A stretch of 64,000 nucleotides of DNA. Origin: Pseudoflavonifractor sp. Marseille-P3106 (GTDB lineage Bacteria; Bacillota; Clostridia; Oscillospirales; Oscillospiraceae). Below the pieces are notes generated by a model. It was not told where the DNA came from, did no database searches, and was given only the letters and a program-made list of their open reading frames with translations. Positions 34,358-43,470 of this stretch are shown here, in pieces. Numbering within the stretch: position 1 is the stretch's first letter; each line of letters begins with the position of its first letter. Where the stretch lies: contig LT827125.1 in assembly GCA_900169975.1 (NCBI GenBank), positions 248,001 to 312,000 of the forward strand, written 5' to 3'. The translations under genes and the position numbers were made by a program.

Positions 34358-34393
34358 AAACGGGAGGCGGCGAAATTCTGCCGCCTCCCGTTT
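34358..34393. terminator. bidirectional terminator
   Basis: AAACGGGAGGCGGC and GCCGCCTCCCGTTT pair across an 8-base loop, followed on the plus strand by TCCGTTTTT. It serves the TetR remnant and the convergent SLH gene. Confidence 0.7.
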
Positions 34394-34458
34394 TCCGTTT
34401 TTGCTTCCCAGCGGAAATCCCGTCGGATTGTTGTTGATTTGTGGATTACACGACAAGT

Positions 34459-36140
34459 TCAAATATCCGTCTGATCGGCACAAAACCGCATCAAAATGGT
34501 CGCCAGCTGGGCACGGGTAGATACATCAGCCGGAGAGAGGGTGGTTGCAGAGGTTCCGCCGACAATTCCGTTGGCGGAGGCCCAGGCCACAGCGTCCGTA
34601 TAGTACCTACCGGTCCGCAGCCGCATCGCTGAACACCGCCACACTGGAGACGGCCAGGGTATTTTCCATGCGATATAAGATGGTGGCAATCATGCCCCGG
34701 GTGGCCGTGATATCCGGTCCAAAAGCGGCGTTACTGATCCTGTTCATCAGACCCGCGCCGTGAACATAGTCGACAGCGGCCTTGTACCATGTGTTCTCCG
34801 CCACATCCACGAAGGGATTCTCAGCAGTTTCCTCCACCGCCCTGAACACTGCTTTAATGGTGTGTGCGGCACGGACATTCTCAAAGGTGTACCGGGATAC
34901 AGCGCCTACGCTCTTGCCGTCCACCAAAACGTCCTTCAGTTCGTACCCACTGCCGGCTTTCACTGTGAAGGTCTGGCCACCGCCCCTCTCCACGCGGATG
35001 GATCCGTTGGCAGAAATGGTGGGCCTCAGCCCTGATGGTATACTGACTGGAGCTGCTGGAGGAGGAGCCGCCGGAGGCAGCTGCTCTGACGATGGTAACA
35101 GCATAGCTCTTTGTCGTGCTGCCATCCTCGGCGGTGGCGGTGACAGTGAAGGTGTTCTCACCGACAGACAGAGCCTTTACACCCACATTCCCGGTTACCA
35201 CGGCTTTGCTGCCGTCAGCTGTGGCGGCGATGGTAACGGAAGTCACGCTGTTGGCCACGGAAGCGGTGTATACCAGAGTATCAGCGCTGAAGGCGGGAGT
35301 GATCGTAGCGCCGGTCACGGTCAGAGCGGACAGAGCGGCATCCGTGGAGGGGGGTCTGCTGGGCGGTCTTGTTGATGGTGAAGGTGTCCAGCACGGACAT
35401 GTCATTCACATTGTAGGTGGTGATGGTGAAGGTGTTTTCAGAGACCGTCGCCTTGGAGATGCTGGGCTTCTTACCCTGGTCCCTCACCGCTGCCCAGTTG
35501 TAATTGTAGCCGGCGTGCAGGTCGTAATACTTGGAGCCGGAGGCGGAGTTTGCGGTGACATACAGGATGCCGCTGGGGGCGGTCACTGCGGTAGGCGCTT
35601 TCTCCTCCCCGCTGGCGTAGGTGTAATTTTCATTGGCGGACACAGCTCCGCCGTCCATCATGTAGGTGCGGGTATACACGTGGTCGTGCCCCTGAAGCAC
35701 CACGTCGATGTCCAGCTCTTTAAATACCTGGGGCAGCCCATTTCGGCGCTGGATGATGTCGCCGTCCTCCATATGAGACGCGGTGGAATATATGGAGTGA
35801 TGGAAGGTGACGATCTTCCACAGCGGCTCCGCGCCGTTGTTGGCAGCCTGATACGCCTGGATGGCGGAACTCATGAACTCCTTATGCTCGGCGGTGCTCA
35901 TATTGTTGGAGTTCAGGGACAGGAACAGCACGCCGTTATAGGAATACCAGTAGTCCCCGCCGGCGGGGGTGTCCCCCTGGGACGATGACTCATTGGGCAG
36001 GTTAAAGTGCTCCTGATAGTTAATCCCGTTGCTGTCGTGGTTGCCGATATTGGTGGCCAGTGTCAAGGAGCGCAGGGCCTCTGGCTTCAGGAAACTGGCA
36101 TACTGGGTCTCGTTGTCGAACCTATCCACCTGATCGCCGG
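34459..36140 (-). pseudogene. calcineurin-like phosphoesterase with Ig-like and SLH domains, frameshifted, 5' end lost
   Basis: The first open part (to about 35350) is a metallophosphoesterase: NIGNHDSNG (metal-binding GNHD), FHHSIYST and LQGHDHVYTRTY (GHDH). It is followed by a linker and cadherin-like repeats (AALSALTVTGATITPAFSADT). The frame breaks at a run of six G (35349-35354, one extra C on the coding strand), again near 35020, and again near 34610. The C-terminus holds SLH segments (FVDVAENTWYKAAVDYVHG and RYYTDAVAWASANGIVGG). The 5' part begins abruptly at AGDQVDRFDN, fused to a PhzF fragment. It would have been an exported, wall-bound phosphohydrolase. Confidence 0.8.
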
Positions 36141-36306
36141 CGCAGGTCGTATTTCTTTTAAAAAGATTGTTTCAAACTGTTTGAATTCGCAGGCCATGCG
36201 CTGCATCTCTTCCTGGGACAGCCCGGGATCGCAGAAAACGACCGTAAGCCCGTTTCCGGCATACGGTTCTTTGCTGAATACATCCGCATGATAAATAAAT
36301 ATTCAT
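36141..36306 (-). pseudogene. PhzF-family isomerase, N-terminal stub
   Basis: AAAGGAG and ATG at 36306 start MNIY. After a 4-base TTTA duplication the correct frame reads HADVFSKEPYAGNGLTVVF and CDPGLSQEEMQRMACEF, the PhzF N-terminus, then FETIFLKEI before joining the phosphoesterase fragment. The ATG overlaps the stop of the upstream TetR-GNAT gene (ATGA). Only about 50 codons remain. Confidence 0.75.
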
Positions 36307-37461
36307 TTCTCCTTTTGCTGCGCGCTTGCGCAAACTGACATGTTCTGTTTCCGGGATTTTCCTCGGGGACCATGAAGATGTTCTTCCGATTTTTTCCGCT
36401 CTTCTCCGGCTTTGATGCGGTCACAGGCCACAGAGACTTTTTTTGACGTTTCGTGATGTGAGCGGCAAACCGCGCAGTTGCCATGCCGTTCGCAGTTTAT
36501 CCGCCTGCACGGGCAGTGTTCCGAATTCATTGTTATTGATTTCCTGACCGCTGTCAGCGGCCCCTCCGGCAGGGTGACGGAAAGCCGCTGGCAGGGATAA
36601 TCAAACAAGGTCAGCTGTTCTACGGGCGCAAAGCCAAGCGCGTCATAAAACGCGCGGGCAGCGGCCCCCAGCGGGTCTCCGGCACGATAAGTCACGACCG
36701 AGAGCGTTGTCCCAACAGGGAACTGTGCCGCGGCCGTCTCCACCAGCTTCTGTGCCAGTCCGCGCCGGCGGTAGTTCGGTGATACGGCAAGGAAATCCAG
36801 CTCCCGGCGCGCTTGAGAATAGAGAATGGCGGCGGGGATCCCGCCGTTGTGGCGGAACGCCCATGCTTCGCCGCGCTGCATGCGCTCTGCAAGCTGCGGT
36901 TCATATTCCGCCTCGTTCAGACCGGGAAAATACTGCCGCAGCGAACGGATCAGCTCCATCCAGCCTGGGATGTCCTCTGCCGCCGCCGGGTACGGAATGC
37001 CAAGGGCCTGCTCGTCCATGGGCATTCCCATCAGCAGGCTGATGCCGCGTTTGATCTGGGTGTGGTTTTGCAGATACTGCTCGCTGTCTTCATGCAGGAT
37101 CGCGCTGCCCACGCCGTGGGTCAGATAGAATGCCGCCGCCTCCGGCGCAATGGGGGTGGGAACACCGTAATAGGCGCTCTGGATTTCCACGATCTGCCGC
37201 AGATAAGGCTCGATGAGGGTAAGGGTATGCTCCCGGATGGCCCAGCGCACGGTGCGGTGCATTTTACCGGCATATTTTTCCCGAAAAGCGGCGGTCTCCC
37301 GCTCCATGCAGATGAAGAATTCCTCCATCACCCGGCAGGGATTACGCCGCCCGCGATCGACAATGCGCGCGGACGCCTCCTGATAACCGGCAAAAAAACG
37401 GTCCAGAACCCGGTCAAAGATCTCCTCCTTGCCCTGAAAGTAATAATAAAACAGCCCGATT
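36303..37461 (-). pseudogene. TetR-GNAT fusion protein, 3' part, split by an IS
   Basis: The frame continues from the IS end as QIGLFYYYFQGKEEIFDRVLDRFF, the recognition-helix end of a TetR DNA-binding domain. A TetR ligand domain (to about residue 190) follows, then a GNAT domain (FRHNGGIPAAILYSQARR, LDFLAVSPNYRRRGLAQKLVE, FYDALGFAPVEQ). The tail is Cys/His-rich (CPCRRINCERHGNCAVCRSHH) and may bind metal. The N-terminal part is at 38733-38860. TetR regulators fused to their likely output enzyme are uncommon. Intact except for the IS. Confidence 0.82.
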
Positions 37462-37522
37462 TGAACCGCCCCAAATTGTGCGGACAGCACAAAAAGGCCT
37501 CAATGTAGGGAAATATGAAGTT

Positions 37523-38380
37523 TTAAGCGGAGTGGCGCAGCGTGAGCGGCGCCACTCCAGTTTTTAGCTGGATGCGCTCGTGGTTGTAAAAATTGATATA
37601 GCGGTCAATCATCTCATTGGCCTCACAGAATGAGGCCGGTTTATGGCGGTAGATACACTCTGTCTTGAGGATGGAAAAGAAATTTTCCGCCATAGCGTTG
37701 TCGTAACAGTTTCCGCGTCTTGACATGGAAGGCGTAATGCCATAAGATTTTGTCAGGTCGAAGTATGCTTGCGAGGTGTACTGGAACCCCTGGTCGCTGT
37801 GGAGCTGCAACTCCGCAGCGGCCCTCTTTTTCTCCTTGCGCATGGCCAGGCGAATGGTGTCCAGCACCAGGTTGACTGTCTGCTTTGTGCCGGTCTTGTA
37901 GGCAACAATGCTGTTGTCGTAAAGGTCCCGGATCATGGACAGGTACAATACGCCCTGCTTGGTGTGGATGTAGGAGATGTCCGTCACCCATTTGCTGTTG
38001 GGCCTGTTCGCATAAAACTCCCTATTCAGCAGATTCTTGTACTTGTGGACTTGCTGCCCCATCTGCTGCCATTTTCTGCGTCTCCGGATCTCCGCAAGCA
38101 AACCATATTTCTCCATGATACGCAGGATGGTCTTGGGATTACGGTGGATGCCTCGCTTCTTCAGCACCAGCCACATTCTGCGGTAGCCATACGTACGAAA
38201 GCTGCGCTCTCGTTGTTCCGCGATGATTTCTGCAAGGGCCGCGTCTTTCTCCGGCCTGCCCAAACGATGGACGAAATCATAGTATCCGCTGCGGGATACC
38301 TGAAAGAAGCGACACATAACGGTTACCGGATATTCGTTTCTGTGCCGGTAGATTACTGCGTATTTTGCCCTTGGCCTCAC
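37523..38380 (-). CDS. IS3-family transposase OrfB (DDE integrase domain)
   Basis: A 285-residue OrfB with an N-terminal HTH_21-type region (YRRMWLVLKKRGIHRNPKTI) and the rve catalytic core. The DDE residues are in WVTDISYI, HSDQGFQYTS and DNAMAENFF. It overlaps the end of OrfA by 4 bases (ATGA), so it is probably expressed partly as a frameshift fusion with OrfA, as in other IS3 elements. Catalyses cut-and-copy insertion of the IS. Ends NHERIQLKTGVAPLTLRHSA. Confidence 0.95.
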   Translation of the reverse strand: MRPRAKYAVIYRHRNEYPVTVMCRFFQVSRSGYYDFVHRLGRPEKDAALAEIIAEQRERSFRTYGYRRMWLVLKKRGIHRNPKTILRIMEKYGLLAEIRRRRKWQQMGQQVHKYKNLLNREFYANRPNSKWVTDISYIHTKQGVLYLSMIRDLYDNSIVAYKTGTKQTVNLVLDTIRLAMRKEKKRAAAELQLHSDQGFQYTSQAYFDLTKSYGITPSMSRRGNCYDNAMAENFFSILKTECIYRHKPASFCEANEMIDRYINFYNHERIQLKTGVAPLTLRHSA

Positions 38381-38649
38381 TTCCTTCCTGTGGAGCGCAG
38401 AAAATCCCGCAACAGCTCGTTTTCCATCTTTAGCCGTTTGTTCTCATACTTGTACTCCGCCAGTGTTTTTGCGGGTTTACGCCCCCGCGCTTTTGGAAGG
38501 GCAGGCTCCTTTAGCCAGCACTGAATAGCCCACCGGCTGATCCCATACTCCCGACATAAAGCACGCTGGCTTTCTCCTCCGCGGATTCGTGACACCACTT
38601 CTTCTCGTATCCCTACCGGATACTTTTTCATCCCTTTTTTTCCGGACAT
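38377..38649 (-). CDS. IS3-family transposase OrfA (DNA-binding subunit)
   Basis: A 90-residue protein with a helix-turn-helix (SQRALCREYGISRWAIQCWLKE) and a C-terminal leucine-zipper-like helix (YKYENKRLKMENELLRDFL). It recognises the IS ends and gives an OrfAB fusion with OrfB. Same family as the 104-residue OrfA at 51496-51810. Confidence 0.92.
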   Translation of the reverse strand: MSGKKGMKKYPVGIREEVVSRIRGGESQRALCREYGISRWAIQCWLKEPALPKARGRKPAKTLAEYKYENKRLKMENELLRDFLRSTGRK

Positions 38650-38732
38650 AGCAAGACCCCCTAATGTAGCTTTATTTTCCTACATTAGGGGGCCTTTTGT
38701 CTATTGTCCGGTTTTACTGGAGCTGTTCAATT

Positions 38733-38860
38733 TCTCCGCCGGCCTTTTTCATAATGGACCGTACTGAGGTCCCGTCGAAGCCATGCTCCAAAAAGCAGCT
38801 TTGCGCGGCGGAAAGGATCTCTTCCTTTTTCCCGCTCCCGCCGCCTGCTCTTCTTCCCAT
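38733..38860 (-). pseudogene. TetR-GNAT fusion protein, N-terminal part
   Basis: MGRRAGGGSGKKEEILSAAQ and FLEHGFDGTSVRSIMKKAGGE lead straight to the IS end. With AAAGGAGCGGG upstream of the ATG at 38860, this is the true start of the split TetR-GNAT gene. Confidence 0.85.
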
Positions 38861-39036
38861 ACACCCGCTCCTTTCTGATTGAACAATGATCAATTATATA
38901 GAATATTCCACATGCCAGAAAAAGCGAGCGTTTTTCTGCGCGCGGGCCAGCTTTCAGAGCTGACAGGCACGGCGGCAGTTTGAAGTGGGTATCATAAAGA
39001 AAAAGGGAGCCACATATCAAATATGGGTGATGCAAT

Positions 39037-39510
39037 TTGAAAAGCAATGCTTGGAAGCCCTATGTGATTTTTACGGCGCTGACAGAGGCGGTTGGACTGC
39101 TGGCCGGATTCCTGACGCAAGACGGTCTTGAAAACTACGGCAGCATCCTAAAATCCGCTCTAACCCCACCGGCCTTTGTTTTTCCATTGGTGTGGACGAT
39201 TTTATTTGCACTCATGGGCATTGGAGCGGCCCGAGTTTGGCGGGCTCCGCCCTCGCGGGCGCGTACCGGCGGGATTCGTCTCTTTGTGCTCCAGTTGGCC
39301 GTAAATTTTTTCTGGAGCCTGATCTTTTTTCGCTGGCAGGCATTTGGCGGTTCCTTTTTGTGGCTGGTGCTTTTATGGGTGCTCATTTGGGGGATGATAC
39401 TGTCCTTTGCAAAGGCGGATCTGAAAGCCGCGCTTTCGCAGATCCCCTATCTGCTGTGGGTCACCTTTGCCGGGTACCTGAACTATGCAGTTTGGATACT
39501 GAATCCTTAA
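39037..39510 (+). CDS. tspO: TspO/MBR-family membrane protein
   Basis: A 157-residue protein from a TTG start at 39037. Five membrane helices, with the family signature around LTPPAFVFPLVWTILFALMG and later NFFWSLIFFRWQAFGGSFLW and AGYLNYAVWILNP at the end. TspO homologues bind tetrapyrroles and help in stress responses. The start codon is not certain; the TTG has a GGTGA site nearby and no better ATG fits the family start. A TetR gene diverges upstream. Confidence 0.85.
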   Translation: MKSNAWKPYVIFTALTEAVGLLAGFLTQDGLENYGSILKSALTPPAFVFPLVWTILFALMGIGAARVWRAPPSRARTGGIRLFVLQLAVNFFWSLIFFRWQAFGGSFLWLVLLWVLIWGMILSFAKADLKAALSQIPYLLWVTFAGYLNYAVWILNP

Positions 39511-39699
39511 ATCGGCGGAAGCGGCGGCTTTGTGCTCTGGGGCAGAGAGGAAATAATTCTGTGTCCGGCGTCCTTTTGCCAGATGGTTGATTTATTCCGC
39601 CGTGGGCGGTATCATGTATGTCGATCAAAAGAAAGGGGAGACCCTTCCACGGCAATCCCGGAGATCGGGCAGGGGAGAGGACAGACAGAGAAGGAGAAA

Positions 39700-39963
39700 A
39701 TGATGCAGGAGTTGAAACTAAAACGCGTTTACCGTCATTTTAAAGGCGACTACTATCTGGTCGAGGATGTGGCCCGCCACTCTGAAACCGGAGAGGAACT
39801 GGTCGTGTACCGCAAGCTCTATGGAGATGGAAGCCTTTGGGTTCGGCCGTTGAGGATGTTCCTGGGAGAGGTGGATCACGCCAAATACCCGGATTGCCGG
39901 CAGACCTATCGTTTTGAATTACAGGAAATTGAAAGTGTTGCCGGTACGGTTCACTCCATATAA
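39700..39963 (+). CDS. DUF1653 protein
   Basis: About 87 residues starting [44 protein letters not shown], then [19 protein letters not shown]: the complete DUF1653 domain. AAGGAG precedes the ATG. A short beta-rich protein, common in Clostridia, of unknown function. A strong terminator follows. Confidence 0.9.
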   Translation: MMQELKLKRVYRHFKGDYYLVEDVARHSETGEELVVYRKLYGDGSLWVRPLRMFLGEVDHAKYPDCRQTYRFELQEIESVAGTVHSI

Positions 39964-39969
39964 AGAGAG

Positions 39970-40016
39970 AAGGCGCGTGTTTTGCGGTATTTTCAATACC
40001 GCAAAACACGCGCCTT
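39970..40016. terminator. bidirectional terminator
   Basis: A perfect 22-bp stem (AAGGCGCGTGTTTTGCGGTATT and its complement shown by the following AATACC..GCGCCTT) with a 3-base loop TTC, then TAAAAATTTT. It separates the DUF1653 gene from the convergent XRE gene. Confidence 0.9.
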
Positions 40017-40044
40017 AAAAATTTTGGTTGTCTGAAGGCCGGGA

Positions 40045-40664
40045 TCACTTTGCCCCATGTTGTTTTATCAGCAAAAACATCTTCGCCACAAAGAACAGAA
40101 ATAGAGGCGTGACTGCGTACGGTTCTCTCGCTGCGGCAAAAAAGCAGACGGCAAAGATGTTCAACACAAGGGATGACTTTACGAGGATGCCGCCCCACAT
40201 CTCATTTTCAAAGGAAGTAAAAATCAATTTGGCGATACCAAGTCCGATCATGGAGGTAAATACAACCCAATAGACTGCCAGATCGGCTGGTGTAGTATCT
40301 GTAAATGCCGGCAAATTCACGGAGTAGACATATCCGTCAACGGGGTTGCCGTATAGCGGGAGCAGAATAAATACGATTGCCAGTGTGTCCAGGATCCCCC
40401 AAAGCAAACTGTAAAGCTTCCTCACATTTGCTCTATTTTCCGTTTGCGCGAGGGTGAGCAGTTCTTCTCCCGACAACAGTTGGTCGATGGAGACGGAAAA
40501 AATTTGGAGATGCTCTTGAGCGAGGCGATATTTGGGTATCCCTTGCCGCTTTCCCATTTTGAAATGGCGGTCCTCGATACGTATAACTGCTCTGCAAGCT
40601 GTTCCTGCGTTAAATTTTTCTGCGTTCTTAACTGCTGCAGCTTTTCATTGAATTCTAAAAAAAT
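40045..40664 (-). pseudogene. XRE-family regulator with membrane segments, homopolymer frameshift
   Basis: Reads NEKLQQLRTQKNLTQEQLAEQLYVS and SKWESGKGYPNIASLKSISKFF, a Cro/CI DNA-binding domain. It then goes out of frame at a six-A run (40497-40502; plus strand). One more A makes FSVSIDQLLSGEELLTLAQ continue in frame, as in relatives. The C-terminal part has four hydrophobic segments. The start codon is unclear: near 40660 only ATT or TTA fit. Sequencing error or recent inactivation; related to the gene split at 2382/11102. Confidence 0.75.
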
Positions 40665-40871
40665 CTCTCCCCGTGCGGATCCGACCGGCGCATGGAATAG
40701 CAATCCTCTTCCCGTGCATCCGTATGATACCACATCCAGGGACAAAAAGAAAGTTGACAGGTTTGCCCTGCCGAGTGTTTATCCCGTTGGCACAGAAAGG
40801 AAGCCTCCATCAAGCAGACGATGATTCATTCTCATAAAATCAGCCGCACACCTTTCCAATGGGGGGTGCAG

Positions 40872-41189
40872 ATGGCTGTTCTGACAAAACGGCCGAAAGC
40901 GATCATATTTGCTTTTGCTGTTATATTGGTCATTTCGGCGATCACGTGCGTTTTTCACCGAATGAAAAACAACGCTTTCCGGGCGGCAATGGAGGCATTT
41001 GGTGTGCAGAGCGAAGAGAACAAGGCGCTGGTCTGCCTTTTTGCAGATGCGATTGAGGAACAGAGCGATTTCTTCTATCAGACGCACTATACCAAGTTGC
41101 CTGCTGCTGCTTACTGCACAACCTATGTGAAGGGAGTAACGGACAATGGCGCAGATATTTGTTTTTTTCCCGTATATTCGGCTGCATGA
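40872..41189 (+). CDS. hypothetical single-pass membrane protein
   Basis: About 105 residues from MAVLTKRPKAIIFAFAVILVISAITCVF, with one membrane helix. The rest (MKNNAFRAAMEAFGVQSEEN, then ADAIEEQSDFFYQTHYTKLPA) shows no known family. Ends VYSAA. It may be truncated. An ATG upstream (40821) lacks a clear ribosome site. Confidence 0.4.
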   Translation: MAVLTKRPKAIIFAFAVILVISAITCVFHRMKNNAFRAAMEAFGVQSEENKALVCLFADAIEEQSDFFYQTHYTKLPAAAYCTTYVKGVTDNGADICFFPVYSAA

Positions 41190-41363
41190 CACGACTGGTG
41201 AGGATGAGATCGTTTTTCAAGCGCGCCCCAATGGGACAACAAAAAGTATATGAACATGAAGCGCCTGGAGGCTGCCGTTGAGGACACCTTCATTGCTGGA
41301 TGATTTTCTTCAAAAACCATAAATATCATCCACAGTGTGAGCCGAATACTGTCGAAAGAGCCG
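41190..41363. other. intergenic gap, nothing recognised
   Basis: About 170 bases between a plus-strand and a minus-strand gene. No hairpin or promoter stood out. Confidence 0.3.
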
Positions 41364-41936
41364 TCATTGGCTGACAAATTCTTCGCCGCGCTCTTCCAAA
41401 ACCTCAATGCTGGATACATTCAGATATAGATCCTGAAAATATTCATTATTTACCAATTCTGGCGTACCTGTAACTTTGATCCAGGCATTGTCCTCCGGGT
41501 AGTCGCCATCATACTTTAAAAGGAATCCACCCCAGCCGTCGTTTCCGCAGCAGCCGGGCCCCCGCCGGTAGACCGCGGGAGTATCCTGTACGCCGTCCTG
41601 ATTGAAGAAGAGCATATACATGCCTTCCACAACAATCGTTTTATCCTTGTACAGATCAAAATTGTAAAAGATATCATTGATCTGCGTCAAAAACATTTTT
41701 TCGCTGATGATTAAAGTGTTGCCGTCAGCAGATGTCTCTGGCGGAGAGGAGGCAGAAGGGGGATCGGAGGGAGGGGAAGTCGGAAACTGTGCTTGTGGAT
41801 TCAGTTCCGTTTTTTGTGATTGCGCGGCGGAATCAGGGCTTTGAGACCTGCCGTCCATCTCTTTTTTAGCCCCACAGCCGCTGATAAGTATGCCGAGCAG
41901 AATAATGGCAAGAAATAGAGTCCCCGGCTTTTTCAT
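41364..41936 (-). CDS. lipoprotein of the zinc uptake operon
   Basis: About 190 residues starting MKKPGTLFLAIILLGILISGC (lipobox LISGC). A Ser/Pro-rich spacer (about 25-75) follows, then a beta-rich domain with VVEGMYMLFF, GPGCCGNDGWGGFLLKYDGDYP and DAWIKVTGTPELV. The Cys pair and Gly/Asp loop could bind a metal. It overlaps the permease by 4 bases (ATGA), so it belongs to the zur-znu operon. Probably an accessory in zinc capture at the membrane. Confidence 0.8.
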   Translation of the reverse strand: MKKPGTLFLAIILLGILISGCGAKKEMDGRSQSPDSAAQSQKTELNPQAQFPTSPPSDPPSASSPPETSADGNTLIISEKMFLTQINDIFYNFDLYKDKTIVVEGMYMLFFNQDGVQDTPAVYRRGPGCCGNDGWGGFLLKYDGDYPEDNAWIKVTGTPELVNNEYFQDLYLNVSSIEVLEERGEEFVSQ

Positions 41937-42784
41937 CCCCGCGTCCTCCTTCCTCTTACCCATCCGGCTGTCGAAAAAATCAGAAAGCAGATAATATTCA
42001 AAATGGCCACGCTCGCTCCGGTAGGCGTTGCATAGAGATAAGAAATCGTAAGCCCGGCGAGAAAGCAGAGCAGCGACAGCGCCGCCGAACAGACCACCAC
42101 GGAGCGAAAGCGTTTGAGCAGCTGCATGGAAGTCAGCGCCGGGAAAATAATAAGGCTGGAGATCAGCAGCGCGCCCATGGTACGCATTCCAAGCACAATG
42201 GTGAAGGCGGTCAGCAACGCAATCAGCATATTGTAAAGGTCTGCTTTGGTCCCGGTGGCTTTGGCAAAAGTCTCATCAAAGGTCACCGCAAAAATCCGGT
42301 GATAGAACAGCACAAATAATACAAGCACAAATATGGAGAGAACAACCGTCAGCACCAGTTCATTTTGGTTGACACCAAGAATGGATCCAAACAGATAATT
42401 GCAGACGTCGGTATTCATGCCGGTGCTGAGGGAAATGACCATCACGCCGACGGCCAGAGACCCCGTCGAAATGATGGCAATCGCGGCGTCGCCCTTGATT
42501 TTGCTGCTGTCTTTTATGCGCAGCAGCAAAAAGGCCGCCAGCACAACAATGGGCAATGACACCGCAAGGGGAGCCGCGTGAAACGCGGTGGCCACAGCCA
42601 GCGCGCCAAACCCCACATGAGACAAACCGTCGCCGATCATGGAATAGCGCTTGAGCACCATGCTCACGCCGAGCAAAGAGGCGCAAAGCGCCACAAGAGC
42701 GCCGACGATCAACGCCCGTACCATAAAGGGAAAGGACATCATTTCCGGGAAAAAGCTAAGCACCTGCTTCGCCTCCTTGCGCAA
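41933..42784 (-). CDS. znuB: zinc ABC transporter permease (ZnuB/AdcB)
   Basis: A 283-residue permease of the ABC-3 type with about eight helices: FMVRALIVGALVALCASLLGV, LSHVGFGALAVATAFH (the conserved GxxLSHVG-type loop), and AIAIISTGSLAVGVMVISLS. It pairs with the ATP-binding protein, overlapping it by 29 bases. The start could be an internal GTG; I give the upstream Met. Confidence 0.9.
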   Translation of the reverse strand: MRKEAKQVLSFFPEMMSFPFMVRALIVGALVALCASLLGVSMVLKRYSMIGDGLSHVGFGALAVATAFHAAPLAVSLPIVVLAAFLLLRIKDSSKIKGDAAIAIISTGSLAVGVMVISLSTGMNTDVCNYLFGSILGVNQNELVLTVVLSIFVLVLFVLFYHRIFAVTFDETFAKATGTKADLYNMLIALLTAFTIVLGMRTMGALLISSLIIFPALTSMQLLKRFRSVVVCSAALSLLCFLAGLTISYLYATPTGASVAILNIICFLIFSTAGWVRGRRTRG

Positions 42785-43469
42785 ACCGCTGTGCCAGAGG
42801 CGTACGCCGGTATTCCGCAGCGGTTCCGAAAAACACTTGCTTGGTATTCAGATGCAATATTTTATGTGCATAGTGCAGCACGCTCTGCATGTCATGGGAC
42901 ACCATGACGACGGTCAGTTTCATTTCGGTATTGATTTTGGAGATCAGCGCATACAGCTCTTTTGTTGCCAGCGGGTCCAGCCCTGCGGCAGGTTCATCTA
43001 ACACCAGAAGCTTTTTTGCTGCACAGAGCGCCCGGGCCAGCAGCACCCGCTGCTGCTGGCCGCCGGACAGTTCCCGATAGCATTGCTTGTTTAACTGCGC
43101 AATTCCAAGCTGCTCCATCTTTTCCTGCGCCAAAGCTTTTTCCTTTTTTCCATAGAAAGGTCTCCAGCCCAGACGGCTCAAGCAGCCGGAAAGAACAACC
43201 TCAAACACGTCTGCCGGAAAATCCTTTTGCACATCGTTTTGCTGGGGCAAATATCCGATCTCATCCGCTTTCAGGCCATCGCCCATCCGGAGTATCCCTC
43301 CGGATGGGCGTTTCAGTTGTAAAAGGCCTTTCATCAGCGTGCTTTTTCCTGCGCCGTTTTCTCCTACGATGCAAAGATAATCTCCGCTTTCCACGGAAAA
43401 GCTGATCTCTTTTGCCACAAGGCGGCCATCATAAGAAAAGCTGACGTTTTCACAACTTAAGAGAGACAT
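42756..43469 (-). CDS. znuC: zinc ABC transporter ATP-binding protein (ZnuC/AdcC)
   Basis: A 237-residue ABC ATPase: Walker A VGENGAGKSTLMKG, signature ELSGGQQQRVLLARALC, Walker B KLLVLDEPAAGLDP, and H-loop VVMVSHDMQS. Drives zinc import through the ZnuB permease. Its start is 2 bases after the stop of the solute-binding protein. Confidence 0.95.
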   Translation of the reverse strand: MSLLSCENVSFSYDGRLVAKEISFSVESGDYLCIVGENGAGKSTLMKGLLQLKRPSGGILRMGDGLKADEIGYLPQQNDVQKDFPADVFEVVLSGCLSRLGWRPFYGKKEKALAQEKMEQLGIAQLNKQCYRELSGGQQQRVLLARALCAAKKLLVLDEPAAGLDPLATKELYALISKINTEMKLTVVMVSHDMQSVLHYAHKILHLNTKQVFFGTAAEYRRTPLAQRFAQGGEAGA

Positions 43470-43470
43470 A

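Larger units (their letters stand above)
37462..38729 (-). mobile_element. IS3-family insertion sequence, copy 1 (1268 bp)
   Basis: Ends start TGAAC on both sides, in inverted orientation: left TGAACCGCCCC...CGGACAGCACAAAAAGGCC, right (reverse) TGAACAGCTCC...CGGACAATAGACAAAAGGCC. A 3-bp duplication ATT flanks it (37459-37461 and 38730-38732). Removing the IS and one ATT restores GGEIGLFYYYF, the TetR helix. Carries orfA and orfB, both intact. Copy 2 is at 50581-51888. Confidence 0.92.
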
